NCBI GenBank assembly: GCA_029582155.1
Contig: CM055909.1
Span: 45,266,218 to 45,330,217, forward strand
DNA from: Panopea generosa
Taxonomy: Eukaryota > Mollusca > Bivalvia > Adapedonta > Hiatellidae
Direction of reading: 5' to 3'
DNA length: 64,000 nt
In this document: one piece after another, positions 59,215 to 64,000 of the stretch
How positions within the stretch are numbered: position 1 is the first letter of the stretch
Layout of the letters: each line of letters begins with the position of its first letter
Program-made: the position numbers and the translations under genes
The notes under the pieces: model-generated
Told to the model about the DNA's origin: nothing
Database searches by the model: none
The model's input: the letters and a program-made list of their open reading frames with translations, nothing else

Positions 59215-61155
59215 AAAACTTATCATCATGTGAAGAAAACATTTATAAATCAAACTTAAACCGCCTGAGAGGAGACTCAGACGTTCCAGTTTTGTCCATC
59301 ATGTCGTCTTTCTTTAGTTTCTTGCCAGAATATGAAATAAGGATTTACCAATGAGCCGCATTTACTACTGGTATTATGGTATGGTATATAGATTTACCAC
59401 ATTGACACCGTGTTTCGTAATAGTAAATTTGTTGTTTCTTGCAAACTGTAGACTTTGTACTTGCGACGCCATTTTGAATATAACATTGACTGGTTTATAA
59501 CTTTTCACAAACATAAACATTCGTAAAAGACGAAAAAATCAGTAGTTTTGGGAAGTGAATGACACTATTACCACATTACTACGAATTATTAAATCGGCAA
59601 AATGTGGTGTTCCTCCTCGTTTCTGATATAAAACTGTTTCTGTTACATATGTCAGATATTTACGAATCATTATTGTTTATTTAAGTCTATTTTTTATCAT
59701 CTTACAAGTCAATTGTTAGTTGCACTTACTGATTCAATGTTAACATCATAAATCTACCATACGTTTTGTTAACATATTTTTGTATCTAATGATTATCAAA
59801 GGAAAATCAGATCTAAGGACAAATAGAAAGAAATGTTGTTATAATAATGAAAATATTATATTAATTCAAATATGGATGTTTTCTCAGTTTTACAATGTAG
59901 TTGGTGATGACTTAACTGTATACAGTTTTGATACATTATTTATTGTATTCCTTATTGATATCATAAACCTATTCATGAATTCATTTCATTTTACCCCTCA
60001 AAAAATGTCGACCAAATTACATCTATCGTCGCTTGAGGCGCTGAAGGGACTACTTTTATCGTTGCTATACTTATACGCAGTAGTCGCCAGCATTTCATGT
60101 CATTTTAGAGAAAATTGTATGATTTGATTACGGCATATTTGAAGTGTTTTGCTCTCTGTTTGATAGAACAAAATTCGCAATGAAATCAAATTTAGATCTC
60201 TACATCCTATGATTTGACAATTGCATTTTGAAACTATTTTATCGGTCGTAGGAACTGAAATCGCGGTCAACCGTAAAACAAAGGGTATAGAACAAAATAA
60301 GTATACTTCAGTTGCTAGGATCGCCTTTCAAGAAATGGTATCTGTAAATTGTTTTTAAGAATAGTCATATCAAGACGATATATAATGTACACTTCTATAC
60401 AAAGTCTCATTTTTTAACGTGACACCACGATTTAAGTTATATAACGCACACTGTCATTATTGATAAATTGCTTCGATACTTTTATCGAAGACTGGCTAGT
60501 ATAGATTGAAAAGCGCTTAATACTACCTTTCCTGAATATTTTCTTATTTTTCACAAAAAAATCCCACGTTCTACGACGTAATGCTGATACGATATGTTCA
60601 ACCAACTGTGTTGTGAATACGGTATGCGAGAAAGCATTTGTTTATAATTAAAAACCCGTTGAATGTATATGACGTTATCGTGGCCGTCATTAACTTTCAG
60701 CCTAATTATATAATAAGTTGAGGTTAAGGCTGTATATCAGTTTAAAGACGAAACAAAGCATTTTAAGTAAAATGTACAAACTGTAGAAGAACGAAAAAAA
60801 TAATTTCCATTGAATTATAAATCATCATGATAGTAACTCCAGAACCGTACCAGCATATTTGCATTAATATCCGACGTTTGACACTTTCAGATGCAACTTT
60901 TAGATTCATCATCCGTATTTCAATAAGGAAACTGAAAAAAAGGGATTTCTTTTCAAATTCCTCTGCTATAATCAACATGTCAAATGACAGAAAGTGGCTT
61001 GTTCATTAATTAAAAGCTTCAACGTGTTAAAATACGAACAAAGCAGTAATCTATGCTTACAAGTCACTTTCATTTGCATATCAAGACATCATATTCAAAT
61101 TTGATTTTTTTTAAAATATCAGCAACTATTTGAAACATGAATTTCCACCTAAATA
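59215..61155. other. AT-rich sequence, no gene recognised
   Basis: A 115-codon plus-strand frame at 59780-60127 is the longest here. It has a hydrophobic stretch (FDTLFIVFLIDIINLFMNSF) but no recognised domain. A perfect hairpin CTTCGATA-CTTT-TATCGAAG is at 60471-60490. Confidence 0.35.
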
Positions 61156-61159
61156 ATAA

Positions 61160-62290
61160 ACAACAGTTACTCTAAATAAGACTAAAAGAGCATATTGTCA
61201 TGTACGACAACCAGCATCATTTGTACATTATGTAGGACGTATCTCATGGGGAATTTAAAGTCAATTCTACTTGAAAATTTTAATTAAAAAAAATAAAAAA
61301 CATTGCTAATAATCACAAAAATGCGATTTCAGCAAAACATCGAAAAATGCATACAAAATTTGTTGTTAAGGACAACCGGAAAATACGAATAAGATAAAGT
61401 TGAAAACATTTTAAATTTCTAAGTGGCTTTCACGTATTCTGTCAGCCTATAACTATTGATAAGTTTATAATACATACCAAAGAGAGGCCGTTTTGATTTC
61501 GATAATGTGGTTTGCACTCATGTTAATGGATATATATCTTAATAATCCTACTTGAAATAGTATGAAAACATAGAAAAATAAACTTTTTATACATACATTT
61601 ATCACTCAAACATAATAATTTCTTTTAAGGAATAGAAACAATCTTCCGTTGCTGGTTGTGTTAAAGACGTTTAGACAATGCTAACATCAATCATATATAT
61701 GTTGACCATTTCTAATTTTTCATTGTGTAAAAAAGTATAATAATCTTTTATTTTTCATATACATGTTGTGATAACAATTTTAAACGTTTCCTATTGATGT
61801 AAAAAATAGTTCATTTTAATATAACAGAGCCGGGATCGGTTAGCTCAGGTGGAGTTTTCAGGATCCCAGGAAATAAAGTTAGGATAACTGATCGTCCGTT
61901 AGCCCTCTATGGCCTAAAATGACGCTAAAAACTCGAACAAACAAACAAACAAACTACTCATTTATCACCTTTATAACCATATATTAAAGTTATTGTTATA
62001 TCAACCAATTCCGATAACAAACTCGCTTCCTTAATAATAAGTAGTATAAAAACGGCTCTGTGGAAATTCCATATCTGTTCTAACCTGATACAGAGATCCA
62101 AGCACTGTAAGATCAATTCTACTCGCCAAGTTCAGGCCAGGAGTGAACTGTTGCAGGCATTAAAACAGATAATTAAGCAGAACTAATTTGATGATTCGTC
62201 CTAATACTGAATAATGGCAATGTTGACATTATTTGATTCCTTGTTGCCAGAACGCATTGATCTCTTGTTGACAGTGACACTATTATTAAT
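61160..62290 (+). repeat. Segmental duplication, copy 2 (partner 51640-52470)
   Basis: Carries GACGTATCTCATGGGGAATT, AATCACAAAAATGCGATTTC, CAAAACATCGAAAAATG, CGTCCTAATACTGAATAATG and TTATTTGATTCCTTGTTGCC in the partner's order. It is longer, in part because of the SINE at 61828. Confidence 0.6.
61828..61960 (+). mobile_element. SINE family A with internal deletion
   Basis: GGGATCGGTTAGCTCAGGTG (A box) runs directly into the tail TTTTCAGGATCCCAGGAAAT, GATAACTGATCGTCCGTTAG, AAATGACGCTAAAAACTCG and an (ACAA)n end. The B box and body are missing, so transcription by pol III would be impaired. Confidence 0.8.
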
Positions 62291-62477
62291 CAATTGCAAG
62301 GGACATGAATCAAAACCTGAAGAACAAACAGTCAGTATGAAAAATATAATAGTGAAAATAGTAGAACAGAGTGTGGAACAAAGTATAGAACATATTTACT
62401 ACTATGTGAATTTAAATATTTTTCAAAATGTGTTTAAATTTGATCGAAATAATATGATTTTGGTTTGCAAATGTTAG
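62214..62477 (+). other. Unrecognised 87-codon frame at the end of the duplicated block
   Basis: The N-terminal half is hydrophobic (RIDLLLTVTLLLINCKG) and could act as a signal peptide or anchor. The rest is charged, with the near-repeat VEQSVEQSIEH. Its counterpart at 52416 is not in the same frame, which argues against purifying selection on this protein. Confidence 0.2.
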
Positions 62478-62479
62478 CG

Positions 62480-63660
62480 GAGAATTATGGTGGATACTAT
62501 TTTGAAACGTTTAAGCCTAAACTTGATTTAATATATGAAGTCAAATGTTTATATAAAGAATGTTGATAATTTTCATTAAAATAGTAAATATCGAATTATT
62601 TGCCCTTTTGGCATCAATAAATTTGTATTGATTTTCTCCATTGATAATAATATTTTGCTGTTTTACTTGACGTATTAAAAACTGTATAACATATGTATTT
62701 GTCACTTAAACGATTACTCTTATAAAGTCACATGTATAGATATGCAGCTGAAATGTATTTATAAAAGTAAAAAAAAAATACATGCGTCCCAAATTATCTA
62801 CTGAATCAATTATATAAATGCATTTTTATAGCCATCTGATTTACTATATATACTTACTATCTTTCTTACAAACCTTTTAACGGTAAGATATATGTCTTTC
62901 CCACTCCGGCTAGAAAAAAGAATGCGCGCTACTAAAATGCACAATTTGGTGTGTCCGTTTGGTTTAGTTTCATGTATACTATGACCAAATGCCAAATATA
63001 TAAACATATGCATACTACAAGCTTTCAATGTACATACAAATAAATAAATGTAAATGGGTATGACTTCTAGTGCAGTAAATTATTACAAACACACATTATA
63101 TATCATATGTAAGTGCATATATAAATACATTTTGGAGAAGAAATTATTTTTTTATAATATATTCGTGAATTATATAAATTATAGAAAATGATATATTTAG
63201 AAGAAAAAATGCATCAGGTTGTAAAGGGTGTCTTTTCTGAAACGAAGGAATTAACGTATTTAACGTATTTATACAGAAAAATAAAATCGTATTCGTGTGC
63301 ATGAAACCAAATTAATCATGAGCTTACGATTTCGATAAAGATATATATACTCCCACCCCGACGGAGGGTCGGTTTCTATGAGTAAAATACAAGGTCGAAA
63401 TATCCTTAATATCCTTAATACAGTCTTACACTAAAAGAAGGTTCTTGTAATTAAATATTGATATGAGCTGCAAATGCTGTCAACATCAGACTAGAAAGAC
63501 ATCTTTGTGGCTAATAGCATGTGTCAATATCAGGGTGCAATATGGAGGATTTAATTCTCAACAACATGACTGATTATTCAAACACCTCATTTCTGCAATG
63601 AAAACATTTACGAATTCACGCCACGTTACATCGACAATTTGTCAGAAATTTTACATTTTA
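62480..63660. other. AT-rich sequence, nothing recognised
   Basis: Short frames only; no element recognised. Confidence 0.4.
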
Positions 63661-63666
63661 AACAGT

Positions 63667-64000
63667 TCGTGAGTCGCACTGCGTTGCCAACATATAGAAT
63701 ATTATACATTTAGGAACAATCAATGATTCACATTCAGTTGGCAATATATAAAATAATATGCATTTGAAACATTCAGTGATTCATATTCAGTTGGCAATAT
63801 GTAAAATAATGTACATTTATAAACATTCTTTTATTCACATTCATTTGGCAATGTGTAAAATATTATACCTTTGAAAACATTCATTTATTCACACCTAGTT
63901 GGCAATATGTAAAAAAAAATACATTTATAAACATTCTTTTATTCACATTCATTTGGTAATATGTAAAATAATATATATTTGAAACATTCATTGGTTCACA
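63667..64000 (+). repeat. 54 bp minisatellite, at least 6 units, cut by the window edge
   Basis: TTGGCAATATGTAAAATAAT recurs at 63738, 63791, 63845, 63899 and 63953, with a diverged first unit near 63684. The array continues beyond the window. Confidence 0.9.

Noticed and set aside
59780..60127. 115-codon frame with a hydrophobic stretch
   Set aside because: No domain recognised, AT-driven composition (Ile, Phe, Asn, Tyr) and no promoter or splice support.

Overview
The window is AT-rich, repeat-dense animal DNA. It contains no long open reading frame, no operon-like gene packing and no complete gene I can identify. Many tRNA-derived SINEs with pol III A and B boxes, small inverted-repeat DNA transposons, minisatellites with 24 to 133 bp units, a decayed mariner transposase and a fragment of a protein family I associate with mollusc and other marine invertebrate genomes suggest a marine invertebrate, most likely a bivalve. 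That assignment is inference from repeat style and memory of similar sequences, not from a search.

Layout. 0-11 kb: SINE heads, a mariner remnant on the minus strand (5.7-6.1 kb), a pair of foldback elements (5.0 and 5.5 kb), a MITE (7.6 kb), a second MITE family (8.7 and 10.5 kb) and two sets of diverged same-strand dispersed duplicates. 11.5-13.7 kb: a 23-copy satellite of about 94 bp with higher-order structure. 13.9-31 kb: scattered SINEs and MITEs, a 54 bp tandem array (25.5-25.9 kb) and a possible CRE/TATA promoter (17.1 kb). 33.66-34.03 kb: a TTAA-bounded element carrying a near-perfect 32 bp hairpin and a 24 bp minisatellite. 35.1-36.2 kb: a tandem array followed by a long trinucleotide tract. 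41.3-43.6 kb: the most unusual locus, ten copies or variants of a 14 bp motif on both strands around a short frameshifted coding remnant and a poly-C tract. 43.9-48.4 kb: three minisatellites and a short 13/9 bp array. 48.9-64 kb: dispersed repeats, an apparent diverged segmental duplication (51.6-52.5 and 61.2-62.3 kb), more SINEs and a tandem array running off the right edge.

The coding remnants are one mariner fragment and one small-protein remnant, both frameshifted. The other open frames are short, arise from tandem or low-complexity sequence or from SINE bodies, or show no recognisable domain. Exons of a host gene inside the plain AT-rich stretches cannot be excluded without transcript data.
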